Made by a program: the position numbers and the translations under genes. Positions 36,554-45,992 of a stretch of 50,159 nucleotides of DNA are shown here, one piece after another; the first letter of the stretch is position 1; every line of letters begins with the position of its first letter. Under the pieces are notes generated by a model that saw only the letters and a list, made by a program, of their open reading frames with translations, had not been told where the DNA came from and searched no databases. Origin of the DNA: Mariniblastus sp. Its GTDB lineage: Bacteria; Planctomycetota; Planctomycetia; Pirellulales; Pirellulaceae. The stretch spans positions 1 to 50,159 of the forward strand of contig JALZWN010000086.1 of NCBI GenBank assembly GCA_023300235.1, read 5' to 3'.

Positions 36554-36942
36554 GGATGATGGCTTGGTAGTTTTTTGATTGACGTAGTGCGATTGTTTTA
36601 GTGCGAGATTGACGTAGCGTTGCCCCAACACTGCGGTGGCACGGGACAGGGAAATCGTTGTGCTGGCTTGAATGGTTCCCCAAAACAGGCTGGCTCCCAA
36701 AAACAGGCTTGGCACTCGCCGGTCCGCTAATTTCACCAACGGCCAGTATAGCGTGAACCCGTCGATCCCCTTAGCCGTAAAGAATCTGTACCACCAGCGG
36801 TTTTTCAACTGCCACCGCCCTACTCTGCCCCCAAGAAAGCAACAAAGTTTACCCAGCTTCTGTCGCTCACGACCTTCCGAAACTTCGTGTTGCATGTCAT
36901 GATAGAATCTTTGAAAATCCCAGCCATAGGAAAAATCACCCC
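36554..36942. other. Divergent intergenic region before the ABC ATPase
   Basis: No gene is supported. It should hold promoters for both neighbours. The minus-strand frame through it lacks protein-like composition. Confidence 0.4.
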
Positions 36943-37875
36943 GTGATCAAGACCGAGAATTTAACCAAAAAGTATGGCGACATGTTCGCCATCAAGGGCA
37001 TCGAGCTTGATCTAGAGCAAGGCGATTTGTTTGGTTTCATCGGCCCCAACGGAGCGGGCAAAACAACGACGATGCGAATCATCGCAACGCTCACCGAACC
37101 TTCTTGGGGCGAGGCTTATGTTTGCGGGCACTCGATCTACAACGCGCCCAAAGAGATCCGCCGACTGGTCGGTTACATGCCAGACTTTTTCGGGGTTTAC
37201 GATGACATGAAAGTCATCGAGTACCTCGAGTTTTTCGCGGCTGCCTATCGCATCAAAGGTCCGGCCAGACGGAAGAAATGTGACGAGATGCTTGAGATCG
37301 TTGACCTAGATTTCAAACGCGACGCTTTCGCCAACACGCTGTCCCGCGGTCAGACGCAACGGCTTGGTTTAGCTCGTGTCTTGCTGCACGATCCACAGGT
37401 GTTGTTACTAGACGAACCACTTAGCGGCTTGGACCCCCGAGCCAGAATCGAGATGCGGAACTTATTGCGGCGGCTGGGGAAGACGGGAAAAACGATCATT
37501 GTTTCCAGCCACATTTTGCCCGAGCTTGCCGACGTCTGCAACAAGATCGGGATCATCGACCGCGGCGTAATGAGCTTCTCTGACGAAGTGACCGAAGTGA
37601 TTCGCAAGGTCCGCGATCAAGTGATTTTGCACATCGGTGTTTCCGAGGATGCTGAACGAGCCGCGAAGTTTTTGGATGGCCACAACGACACCGAATCCGT
37701 CGTGCCCGGTGATGGATTTTTATCGGTAACGCTAAAGAAGGCAATCACCAACTACGACCACCTGCCGACCGAACTGATCGGTGAAGGCTTCCGTTTGAAT
37801 CTGTTCCAGGAGGAAGAGGTCAATCTTGAGTCGGCGTTCATGGCGTTGACCAAAGGCACCGGCGCGAACTTCTAA
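36943..37875 (+). CDS. ABC transporter ATP-binding protein
   Basis: A 310-residue ATPase starting at a GTG (36943-36945). Motifs are complete: Walker A GPNGAGKTT (about 34-42), the signature LSRGQTQRL with Arg in place of the usual Gly, Walker B LLLDEPLSGLD, and the switch His in SSHILPEL. Sequence style (MIKTENLTKKYGDMFAIKGI and a C-terminal extension of about 90 residues) fits the CcmA/NodI-like exporter group. No permease gene lies beside it: upstream is divergent and downstream is 289 bp of non-coding DNA and a broken gene. Its partner must be encoded elsewhere. Confidence 0.92.
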   Translation: MIKTENLTKKYGDMFAIKGIELDLEQGDLFGFIGPNGAGKTTTMRIIATLTEPSWGEAYVCGHSIYNAPKEIRRLVGYMPDFFGVYDDMKVIEYLEFFAAAYRIKGPARRKKCDEMLEIVDLDFKRDAFANTLSRGQTQRLGLARVLLHDPQVLLLDEPLSGLDPRARIEMRNLLRRLGKTGKTIIVSSHILPELADVCNKIGIIDRGVMSFSDEVTEVIRKVRDQVILHIGVSEDAERAAKFLDGHNDTESVVPGDGFLSVTLKKAITNYDHLPTELIGEGFRLNLFQEEEVNLESAFMALTKGTGANF

Positions 37876-38164
37876 GCGACGTGACGGCCGCGCCCCGGGC
37901 CCTTCCCACCCCACACAAGCCATTGGGGCGCAGCGGTCTGGACAATACCATCACGAACGCGCGGGAGTGACTGAGTGAATTGACAGCGCTACCTCAAGCC
38001 TTCAACGCCGCATTAATTTCGCTTCCGAGTGTTCCCATTCGGCTTTCCAAGAACCGCATCGCACGCACAGGCATGCCGCCACTCAGTAGCTCCTCTTTGG
38101 CTCAAAGCCGTGAAGCATGGCACCCGCTCGACCGATAAAGCCCGCGAAACAATTGGGCCAGCCA
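37876..38164. other. Intergenic with a dispersed 25-bp repeat
   Basis: No gene is supported. 38101-38125 is a 25-bp word starting CTCAAAGCCGTGAAGCATGG; its reverse complement, with one change, is at 47293-47317. Confidence 0.5.
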
Positions 38165-38518
38165 CTAAAATACCAGAAGAACCAGCAACAACAGCGGCAT
38201 TGCTGAAGCCGCAATCAACACAGCCGCCAGCAAGCAATCACAACCGCCTTTGGGTGAATCGAAATCGTGCTGCATGCGAGGCGGAGATTCATTCGCGGTG
38301 CTACGACCTATCGGCGAGACGCCATTTCCCGCTTGCGGAGGCGGCGAACTGGCCTGCGGCACCGCGATCGGTTGAGCCGGCAGGCTGGGAGCATGCCGGC
38401 CTTGGTTGTCGGGCACCGGTTGCTGAATCTTACACATCGGGCAAGTGACGATCCCCTGGGCGTCAGGAGCTAAGTTGATTCGCTATTTGCACGAAACGCA
38501 TTTGATCGTTGAACTCAT
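38165..38518 (-). pseudogene. Small zinc-ribbon membrane protein with an in-frame TAG at codon 12
   Basis: The frame from ATG at 38516-38518 reads MSSTIKCVSCK, then TAG (38483-38485), then in the same frame RINLAPDAQGIVTCPMCKIQ and on to 38165. Reading through the TAG gives a 117-residue protein with CVSC and CPMC zinc knuckles 16 residues apart, a Pro/Ser/Gln-rich linker and a C-terminal helix (AAVLIAASAMPLLLLVLLVF). The stop falls inside the zinc ribbon, which strongly suggests a recent nonsense change or a sequencing error in a real gene. Without read-through, the next ATG is inside the second knuckle and would give only 90 residues. Confidence 0.65.
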
Positions 38519-38559
38519 CACACCCTGCCCTAATCTGCCAACTAATTGACGTGCCTAAA

Positions 38560-41500
38560 TCATGTTCGATCACCGAACAACTTTGCTCGTGCCGGCAGCA
38601 TCGCGGTGCAAGCGATGACCAAGTGAACCAGCCCCACCAACAAAATCCACTTGATGGTTTTGTCTTCCGAGGCCGCGTAAGCGTGCAGTCCAACGCCCAG
38701 CAGATTAACGCCTTTCCACGACCATAGCACGATGATATTGCCAAGAATCGCCAGTGCCGCGACGCCGCGTTCTTTTACCAACCCGCCCCAACGGCAGTGG
38801 AGTATCAAAGCGTTCCACAGCACGATCATTAAGGCTCCGTTTTCTTTGGGATCCCAGCCCCAGAATCGGCCCCAAGAGTCATCGCCCCACAGTCCGCCCA
38901 AAACCGTTCCAAAGAAACTCGCCAACAAACCAAAGCAAACCACGCCGTACAGAATATTCGCAAACAGCCGTCTGGTTGGCTTGTCATTGAAGGCCGGCGT
39001 GAAGAACCAAATGACTAAAAAGATCATGCCAATCAGCCCCGCCATGAACGTCGCCGAGTACCCCAACGAGATCATGATCACGTGCGTTGCCAACCAAAAG
39101 GTCGTATCCAAAACAGCGACCATCACCGTAAACGTATCACCATCCACGACGGTCATCGAATGCGCCCACAGCAATCCGCCGATTCCACTTATTGCACCAA
39201 GGAACGTACCGACGCTCATCCGACTAAACAGTTCCAGAATGATGGCGATCACGATCCCCGCAGCGGTAACGAATATCACCGACGAATACAAATTGGTTAC
39301 GGGTGGTCGGCCTGAGATTCCGACTCGCATCACAATTCCGACACTATGGACCAGCAGGCCTAGTAGCAGTAATCCCAAGGCAACTCGCCCTATCGACACC
39401 CGCCATGCTGGCAATGGAATGACCGCCCAGCAAATAACAGCCAACAGCAAAGAAGCAACGTAAATCGCGGTCGCCAAATAAAACGGACTCGACGCGTTAT
39501 AGCTCCGTTCAAGTCGACTGACCAACGACGAGTAAAACATCGGAGGCTTGGCTTTGATCGACGCCAAATAAGTTTCCAGCGTTTGATTGAACGTCTCGGC
39601 GTCGCCGGCAAGGTAGGCAGGTTTGAGCTTCATCAGCAAGGCAACGTTTTCGGGCACCTCGGAATCGTCGACGACTTCTAGATTCCCGTCGTTGATGTGG
39701 GCGAGCATTTCAACGAGCCGTTTGTTTCTTAGGCTTCTTTCATCAGTCGCCAACGTTTGGCGAATTGATTCGGGCAAGACGCTTAGTAACTCTCGCCGTT
39801 CTTTGGCTGATCCCAAGGCAGTCGCCATGTTCGGCATTGCCTTGCGGAACTCCGGCCGAGCCATCGCGCGAAACAGACTTGGCTCGAGCAATTCTTCGTC
39901 ACTCCAGTGTTCCCGCGAGATTTTTTCGGCGACGACGTCGACCGTTTTGGCCCCTTCGGCGACCGAATTAATCCACGACGGGCCCATCGCCATCGCCATC
40001 GACGACCAAGGTTTGTCCGCATCGTCGGACGGCACGACAAACGGAATTCTGTTAGACGTTTGCAGTCCAGCCAAAAACTCTGCGGTCTCGACGGCAGTCC
40101 CTTGCTCCGGCGGACCGAAGATAAACTGAGCCGCTTTGAACTGCATGGCCGCTCGCCGCAGCAGTTCTAGTTTTCGTTGCAGCGGCGTCCACTTTTCTTG
40201 GGCAACTTTTTCAGAATCTGGAATTAACTCACGTAGCTTATCCATTTTGGACAAAACTTCATCGACCGTGTAGACGTATTGCTTTCGCTTGATGCTGACC
40301 GTTTTCGGCGAAGGCAAATCAAGGGCGTTCTTGACGTTTGGATCGGTCATGTAAAACGTCACGTAATCGTTGGAAGCGTCCGTGTCGAACATGGCGTCAG
40401 CCAGCCAAGTGATCGCTGGCTTTTTGTCGCCTTTACCATCGGTCGCCGATTCACGTTCTCGCAATTGGCGCAACGTGTTTCGGGCAAATGAATCGAGCGG
40501 TTGGACGCGTCCTTCAAACGTGACGGGAACTTGCCCCAACAAATCCATTCGCATCTGATTGTGCGTGATTTGTTTGGAAGCTTTGCCGAACTGCATCGCA
40601 GCCCAAAGTCCAAACAGCCCGACTAAAATTGCCGCTGGCAGCCACAAAAGCTTTGACCGAGTCGACGCCGATTCGGACTTTGCAGGCGGGGAGGGCAATT
40701 CAACTTCGCTGTCGGGGACGAGATCGTCGTCGGCCAATGCGGCAACGGGCACGGTTTTTTTGGCGGGAGCAAGTTGCTTCTCAAGATAAGACAGCAGGCT
40801 CAACATGAACTGCCCTAACAGCCCGACCACGGTATACATGCAACACACGTAAGGGATCATCCAGCCAACGTTTGTGACTACTTGGAACACCGAATACTGC
40901 GGCCCACCCGGGGTCGGATCCGGCATACCTGATTGATAAAACGTCTCGCCGCCGTAACGTAGCGGGTTGTTCATTTTAATTTCCTGAGAGGTTGACTCTC
41001 CGGTTCGTTGATCCGCAAGCGTGATCTTGCTGCCGTAATGCTTGGGCGTCGTACTGCCGGGATAGTCCTCACGACTCGCGTCGTTGAGCGTAACTTTGTA
41101 GGGCTTTTGAAACGTTTCGACTCGCAGCAAAACATGGTAGTCCTTGCCGTCTACGGTCACACGATCTGCCAGTTCGGCTTTCAGTTGCGACGGCAACGCA
41201 TGAATGCCCAAAGACTCTCCGGTTTTCTTGTCAAACAATTCAACGTAAGCAGCCGGCGAGTCAACTTCTTGGTCACTACCCGTGCCGGCTACCGGCGGTG
41301 CTTCTTTCAGCGGGATACGTTTCCCTATCCCGGTCGTAGCAAGCTGCAAGGTGTCGGCCGATGACGAAGCGAAGGTGCTGTTGCGAAGGTACTTCACGCA
41401 CCTAATGTCGAAGGGAAGTTCCGGCGAGGAGATTTTTTCCAAGCTGGCGAGTTTGTCGGCAGGAACGGTGACGATGCGATCATTTTTTGCGTCCGACAAA

Positions 41501-42423
41501 TCCACGATGGCCATTTCGTGATACCGAATATCCAGCACCTGGCTGGTCGTTTCTCCCTCTGCCACGATCAGGCGTTGTTCTTTGTGTGCGGTCGTCACCA
41601 AAATTTCGTTCAGCATCAACCCCATCACGCCGATGTGCAACAGCACCATGCCGGCTTTACGTTTAAACAAAAACACGCAAGCCACGAATGCCGAAATCGC
41701 GGCGATGGTTGCCTGGGCCAACTGCCACATGATCCGCATGGCGGAATCGCCAATGTAGGCGCGGTCACCAAGATACAAAAGCACTGCTGCGGCCAGAATC
41801 CCCATCGCTCCTAAGTACAGCAGCATGACTCTTTCAAGCCTGCGTTTGGGCCCCAATAAAAACGACCACACAATCGACCCGAGAGCCAACACCAGCATGG
41901 CAACTTGCATTAAGAACCACATTTTTGAAAAGAACTCATTTTTTGCGGTTTGTAAACCTGCGCCATGACCATTAGCAACCACCACCACTGTAATGGCTAT
42001 CGCAGCCATCAAAGCGACCATGCCGGCGGCCAACCGCCCGCCCGCTGCTTGGACTTTAAAACGCAACGAATGAGCTGCGGTTAAGTTGATGATCATCAAC
42101 ACCAAAATCGACACCCCGCTAGGCAAGAAAAGCTTTCCCGGAACGTTTTGCAAACTTGGGGCCCAAGCCGGCGGGAAGAAAACTTGCACCGGCACTTCGA
42201 CCAACAGGCTACTGAAGTGCCGCATCTTGACGTTGAACACGTCGTCGTAGGCTTGTTCGAGCGTCGCCACCCAAGTCATCAAAATCGCCAAGAACAACAA
42301 GGCGACTGTGAATTTCAACGAAGCCAGAGGCATCATGGCCGCTTGTGCGATATCGACCGGGGAGAATCCGGCTGCTGGTTTGGCGTCGATGGACGAGCGA
42401 GATTCGATTTGATTGGTAGCCAT
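38560..42423 (-). CDS. Fused ResB-CcsA cytochrome c biogenesis protein
   Basis: One 1,287-residue membrane protein joins both halves of the system II heme-ligation machine, which attaches heme to apocytochrome c outside the membrane. The N-terminal part (about 1-560) is ResB/Ccs1-like: helices near SLKFTVALLFLAILMTWVATL, then a large external domain ending QSGMPDPTPGGPQYSVFQV and a closing helix. A linker and external region follow (about 600-980, with EGRVQPLDSFARNTLRQL). The C-terminal CcsA part has many helices and the heme-handling WWD-type motif WGRFWGWDPKENGALM. Conserved histidines lie in THVIMISLG and WAHSM. It sits downstream of a lipoprotein gene in the same direction. Confidence 0.93.
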   Translation of the reverse strand: MATNQIESRSSIDAKPAAGFSPVDIAQAAMMPLASLKFTVALLFLAILMTWVATLEQAYDDVFNVKMRHFSSLLVEVPVQVFFPPAWAPSLQNVPGKLFLPSGVSILVLMIINLTAAHSLRFKVQAAGGRLAAGMVALMAAIAITVVVVANGHGAGLQTAKNEFFSKMWFLMQVAMLVLALGSIVWSFLLGPKRRLERVMLLYLGAMGILAAAVLLYLGDRAYIGDSAMRIMWQLAQATIAAISAFVACVFLFKRKAGMVLLHIGVMGLMLNEILVTTAHKEQRLIVAEGETTSQVLDIRYHEMAIVDLSDAKNDRIVTVPADKLASLEKISSPELPFDIRCVKYLRNSTFASSSADTLQLATTGIGKRIPLKEAPPVAGTGSDQEVDSPAAYVELFDKKTGESLGIHALPSQLKAELADRVTVDGKDYHVLLRVETFQKPYKVTLNDASREDYPGSTTPKHYGSKITLADQRTGESTSQEIKMNNPLRYGGETFYQSGMPDPTPGGPQYSVFQVVTNVGWMIPYVCCMYTVVGLLGQFMLSLLSYLEKQLAPAKKTVPVAALADDDLVPDSEVELPSPPAKSESASTRSKLLWLPAAILVGLFGLWAAMQFGKASKQITHNQMRMDLLGQVPVTFEGRVQPLDSFARNTLRQLRERESATDGKGDKKPAITWLADAMFDTDASNDYVTFYMTDPNVKNALDLPSPKTVSIKRKQYVYTVDEVLSKMDKLRELIPDSEKVAQEKWTPLQRKLELLRRAAMQFKAAQFIFGPPEQGTAVETAEFLAGLQTSNRIPFVVPSDDADKPWSSMAMAMGPSWINSVAEGAKTVDVVAEKISREHWSDEELLEPSLFRAMARPEFRKAMPNMATALGSAKERRELLSVLPESIRQTLATDERSLRNKRLVEMLAHINDGNLEVVDDSEVPENVALLMKLKPAYLAGDAETFNQTLETYLASIKAKPPMFYSSLVSRLERSYNASSPFYLATAIYVASLLLAVICWAVIPLPAWRVSIGRVALGLLLLGLLVHSVGIVMRVGISGRPPVTNLYSSVIFVTAAGIVIAIILELFSRMSVGTFLGAISGIGGLLWAHSMTVVDGDTFTVMVAVLDTTFWLATHVIMISLGYSATFMAGLIGMIFLVIWFFTPAFNDKPTRRLFANILYGVVCFGLLASFFGTVLGGLWGDDSWGRFWGWDPKENGALMIVLWNALILHCRWGGLVKERGVAALAILGNIIVLWSWKGVNLLGVGLHAYAASEDKTIKWILLVGLVHLVIACTAMLPARAKLFGDRT

Positions 42424-42552
42424 TTGGGTATCTATGTAGGTTTGGCGTGTGTTCGTTTTGTCGTCGTCGGTGATAGTTGCCTTCCACTCCGTGAAAGAGC
42501 GCCAGTTCGGAACGCTCTTTTGCCCCGAGCAAAAGGTGACTATCGAAAAGGA
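42424..42552. other. Gap with a copy of the TTTCAC/GTGAAA repeat
   Basis: 42473-42502 is a further copy of the dispersed hairpin repeat. Just after it lies GAACGCTCTTTTGCCCCGAG with a possible GAGCAAAAGG return arm. It separates the lipoprotein gene from the ResB-CcsA gene. Confidence 0.5.
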
Positions 42553-43626
42553 TTAGTTAAATTTGATCGTCTTCAAAAGCTTGCGGAAGGCTGGTAGTTG
42601 TTTGCTGACAGATTCTTTGTCACCGATCAATTTAAAGAACCATGCATTCGGGCCTTCGACCGTCATCACGGCCACGATCGATTGATCGGAACCGTCCAGT
42701 AATTCAATCAGCTGACTGGAGTGGCCGCCGATTTCTAATTTCTCGGTCGCGGTAGTGATCTTTTCATCGCTCATTACTTGACCGACCTGCTCTGCCCAGC
42801 GTTGCACATTGGCTGGCCAGTTATTGACCGCAGCCGACATCCTAGTGAACGTGATCATCGTTGGCTTGTCAGGCTGGACCGCGGATTCTTTTGTAAAGCG
42901 AGCCGTTACCATGCTGGACGACTTGCCCACGGCCCAACCTTCGGGCGCTTCGTACTTCAAATCCGTACTGGCAGTCGCCGCAGCCCCCGCATCTAATTTG
43001 GCTTGCATCGCTTGCCGTTGCAAAAACGGAGCATTGGCAAACGGCGCAGACGGAGCAGACGGCTTGCCGCCCATCTGTCCGCTCCCAGTCCCCTCCGCAT
43101 CAAACAAATAAAAGTCGTCGCCGTCGGCTTGGGCAAACTCGGCTTCGACCTGATCTTGCGTCAGCGGCTGCAAACCGAGCTGGCCTCGCCAGCGATTCGC
43201 GTTGGCCAGTAAATCTTGATTCGGGCCGAGGCTTGAAATGGTCAGCTGTGTTTTTGAGTCAGCGTCGATGATCAAGCTCGCCAGCGGCGCGAACATGCCG
43301 GTCTTTTTGGGACCGATCGCCCAGCCTTCGGGCAGTTTCCATTTGGGCTCGTCTTGCTCGAACGTGACGCCGCGAAGGAGTTCGAGGATTTGATTTTGAT
43401 TTGCATCGACGATTTCTTTGTCGCCGTTGGCTTTGAAGAACCAAGTTGCCCTGGGCTGGTCGTACATCCCTACGATCATTCGCCGTGGTACTGCCTTGGC
43501 CGGTGTGTCACGAAAAAACGAATAGCTGGATTCCTCAACCGGAACCGTTTGCACTTCGATTTGCTTTTCGCGGCAACCGGAAACGACGATTGCCAAGCAG
43601 GCGATGGATACTAAAAAACGGGGCAA
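42553..43626 (-). CDS. Lipoprotein with an internally duplicated domain
   Basis: 357 residues starting at a TTG (43624-43626); no ATG fits. The signal ends in the lipobox VVSGC, so it is lipid-anchored. The mature part has two related halves in mirrored order. The first has ATWFFKANGDKEIVD, then LPEGWAIG, then NANRWRGQLGLQ. The second has APEGWAVG, then NVQRWAEQVGQV, then NAWFFKLIGDKESVS. The Gly-rich linker between them (GTGSGQMGG region) is about residue 180. Each half resembles the small envelope domain in hypothetical planctomycete lipoproteins. It lies directly upstream of the ResB-CcsA gene, suggesting a role in cytochrome maturation, but this is only context. Confidence 0.78.
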   Translation of the reverse strand: MPRFLVSIACLAIVVSGCREKQIEVQTVPVEESSYSFFRDTPAKAVPRRMIVGMYDQPRATWFFKANGDKEIVDANQNQILELLRGVTFEQDEPKWKLPEGWAIGPKKTGMFAPLASLIIDADSKTQLTISSLGPNQDLLANANRWRGQLGLQPLTQDQVEAEFAQADGDDFYLFDAEGTGSGQMGGKPSAPSAPFANAPFLQRQAMQAKLDAGAAATASTDLKYEAPEGWAVGKSSSMVTARFTKESAVQPDKPTMITFTRMSAAVNNWPANVQRWAEQVGQVMSDEKITTATEKLEIGGHSSQLIELLDGSDQSIVAVMTVEGPNAWFFKLIGDKESVSKQLPAFRKLLKTIKFN

Positions 43627-44257
43627 CGTGATCTCTCGTCGAAGATGTTTTGAATATGAAGCTGAACGCCGGCAGCAAGACGCTAGTGCCGGCTCGCCGA
43701 TTATAAGCGAACAGACGAAAAAGCCCCACCGCGCTGGATTGCTTGACTAATCGTGTCCGATTGCCAGCACGAGCCAGAAAGGTGAGCGATTGCTGGAGTA
43801 TTCAACCGCAACGAGCCCTTGAAGGTTTCGGCGGGCTTGGATTTGAGTCGCTTTGTCGCAGCCGCAGTTGGGCCGAGCTGGCCAGTCCCATCATTCGAAT
43901 GTGATCAACGCCCTACCTCGCTTCGCCCCCATATCTGGAGGCGTTAGCTCCCCACTAACTGCTACCCCCTAAACCGCGAATCTCGCGAATCGCTTGGGAT
44001 CTCACGAGTTCATCGGGTCATCAGGAATACGAATCGGTTTGCTGGCCCCATCGCTCCAACAACGTGAGCAATCCGTGAAGCATTGGAAGCCCGTAGCGTC
44101 AGCAAAGAATTTGTGATGATGGGAATCTACCACGGCCCCTCACAGATCAACATTAATTTCGCGCGAACAAAATCCGTGCCCACCCATGGCTCGAACAAAC
44201 TACTAAGAAGCAGCTGAACACCAAGAAACATCTAAAAACAGAAAGCAGCCGAACGCA
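43627..44257. other. Gene-free region after the coiled-coil gene
   Basis: No gene is supported in 631 bp. I see a short direct repeat GCGAATCTCGCGAATCGC near 43976-43994 and CAGCACGAGCC-type words that resemble the window's right end (about 50076-50100). Nothing else stands out. Confidence 0.4.
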
Positions 44258-44926
44258 TCAAGCGACGTCGCGGATTCCTCGGGTGGCTTGATGCTGGATG
44301 CGTTGCTTTTCCAGCATCTCATACAAGTGCTGCCAACGGGCAGACAGATAATCAAACCCCTCAGAAACCTCGTACTGAATCGCCTGCATGTGCTGCAGCG
44401 TTGACGCGTCGGTCAACTCTGACGACACCAACTGCTCAATCGCGATCTTGCTCGCTTCGTGAGATTTCACCAACGACGACTGCAATTGCATCACGTGCCG
44501 CTGCTGCAAACGCACATGCGATGTCTGTTGCTGCAACTGGCTCATGCGACGTTCGATTGTTAGCTGAGCCTGAACTGCGACGGACTCTTGTTCGTCGATC
44601 GATGCTTGCAAAGCCGCTTCTTTGGCCGCAAGCTCTGCTTGATTTTGCTTCAGCCGTTCGGCCAGCTGCTGAATTTGTTTGGCAGACTCGATCGTCGACT
44701 GCAAAATGTCAACGGACTCAGCAGGCACGTGGTCCTCTGGCACCATCAACCGCAGCGTTGGCGGATAGTCGTACTGCGTTGATTCGACCTCCACTGGGGT
44801 TTCAGTGACAACCGGATCAGAAGTCGCCCCCATTCCTTGAGTGGCTCCGATCGAACGCAAAACGCGATTCGGATCCGATTGGGATTTGCTTTGACTAGTT
44901 GCGGCGGAGAAGTTGGCTGGTTTCAT
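44258..44926 (-). CDS. Coiled-coil protein of unknown function
   Basis: From the ATG at 44926 (a TTG at 44935 adds three residues) this is a 222-residue protein without signal or membrane helix. The first 70 residues are polar and probably disordered. Residues of about 75-180 form a long heptad-rich coiled coil with many Gln and Glu (AERLKQNQAELAAKEAALQA, QLTIERRMSQLQQQ). The C-terminus ends RIQHQATRGIRDVA. It may be a structural or scaffold protein. It stands alone, divergent from groES, with 617 bp between them. Confidence 0.7.
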   Translation of the reverse strand: MKPANFSAATSQSKSQSDPNRVLRSIGATQGMGATSDPVVTETPVEVESTQYDYPPTLRLMVPEDHVPAESVDILQSTIESAKQIQQLAERLKQNQAELAAKEAALQASIDEQESVAVQAQLTIERRMSQLQQQTSHVRLQQRHVMQLQSSLVKSHEASKIAIEQLVSSELTDASTLQHMQAIQYEVSEGFDYLSARWQHLYEMLEKQRIQHQATRGIRDVA

Positions 44927-45543
44927 CGAATTCAAATATCAAGTAACCGGGGTCGTTGCCACGCGGCGTGGACGGTCAAAATCATTGCGGGGACCGACTG
45001 GAGACGAGCCATCCCATTAAGGAACGGCTGCTAATATCAAATCGGCAGCTCTAAGAGCTTCTGCCCGCACAGAATGGTCTTCGGCATTTTCGGCGGTGAA
45101 TCATTGGCTCCATCGAAGAATGCAGTTCTAACGATTCGGGTGACCTTTTCGGTTACGGCAGGGACGTTGCCGTTGGTTGCCAATCTCCCCCTTAGCGTTT
45201 ATCCCTGTGCTTTGTGACAGAACACAAAACATGTGGCTGGAAAAAGTTCTGAGGTATGGCCAGGTAGCCCTTAGCGGTTTTTGGGCAAAAAGATTACAAA
45301 AACGAGCCCGGAATGTCGACCGATTGGATCTAATTGCCTCGATTTGCCCAGTTTGAACTTTCGCCCAAGTTCAACGATCCGGCGACAAGATTACTTGAAG
45401 GTCGCCAAACTTCGTGAAACAATGTCCGGCCCATCGCTTGGCACGGCTTGAGCCATGTGTTCGGTGGCACCATGTTTTGGTTCTGCCGAACAACCCTCGG
45501 TTGGCATCCGCCGACCATTCCATTTTTAAATTTAAGGTCCCAG
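44927..45543. other. Long upstream region of groES
   Basis: No gene is supported. A perfect 8-bp hairpin TTGAACTT-TCGCCC-AAGTTCAA is at 45353-45374, about 170 bp before groES. No CIRCE-type operator (TTAGCACTC with its inverted copy) is present. Confidence 0.45.
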
Positions 45544-45831
45544 ATGAGAATCGAACCGTTAGGTAGCAAAGTCGTCGTCAAAAGAACCGAAGCCGACGAA
45601 GTGACTGCCGGAGGGATCGTCTTACCAGATTCAGCTCGCGAGAAGCCTTCTCAAGGCCGCGTCCTGTCAGTCGGGAATGGCCCGCTGTTGGAAGATGGCG
45701 GACGAGGAACGATGCAAGTCAGCGAAGGCGACCGCGTTTTGTTCAGTAGTTATTCTGGTACCGAAATCGATGTCGATGGCGCTAAGCTGTTGATCATGAA
45801 CGAAGCGGACATCTTGGCCGTACTACCATAA
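45544..45831 (+). CDS. groES: Co-chaperonin GroES
   Basis: GroES caps the GroEL folding chamber. From the ATG at 45544 the protein has 95 residues, the family norm. It shows the start MRIEPLGSKVVVKR, the mobile loop EADEVTAGGIVLPDSAREKP and the end GTEIDVDGAKLLIMNEADIL. The frame is open upstream for 96 bp, but the ATG at 45544 is the family start. No groEL follows; the next gene is an unrelated secreted protein. Planctomycetes often have several chaperonin genes, so this may be a stand-alone copy. Confidence 0.95.
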   Translation: MRIEPLGSKVVVKRTEADEVTAGGIVLPDSAREKPSQGRVLSVGNGPLLEDGGRGTMQVSEGDRVLFSSYSGTEIDVDGAKLLIMNEADILAVLP

Positions 45832-45992
45832 GTGGTTTGCGATCGGCTTTGGTCTGTTTTGATTGACACCGCTGATGCTTTTCATCTAGCCCAAGGCAGC
45901 TTACTCCTCTCGTTCAAAATGATTCCCCGGGTCGCGGCGTAGGCTGTGACTCAATGCATGTCGCTGATAATTTCTGACTCCGAGGCCTTACC

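Noticed and set aside
36554-36895. N-terminal extension of the 383-residue helical protein
   Set aside because: The extra 114 residues are Trp/Arg/Lys-rich without pattern; the ATG at 36553 starts a typical soluble helical protein.
44401-44808. Plus-strand frame of 135 codons antisense to the coiled-coil gene
   Set aside because: It mirrors the Gln/Glu-rich coiled coil on the other strand and shows Ser/Arg/Ala-rich shadow composition.
44927-45543. CIRCE operator before groES
   Set aside because: The conserved TTAGCACTC half-sites are not present; only an unrelated 8-bp hairpin was found.
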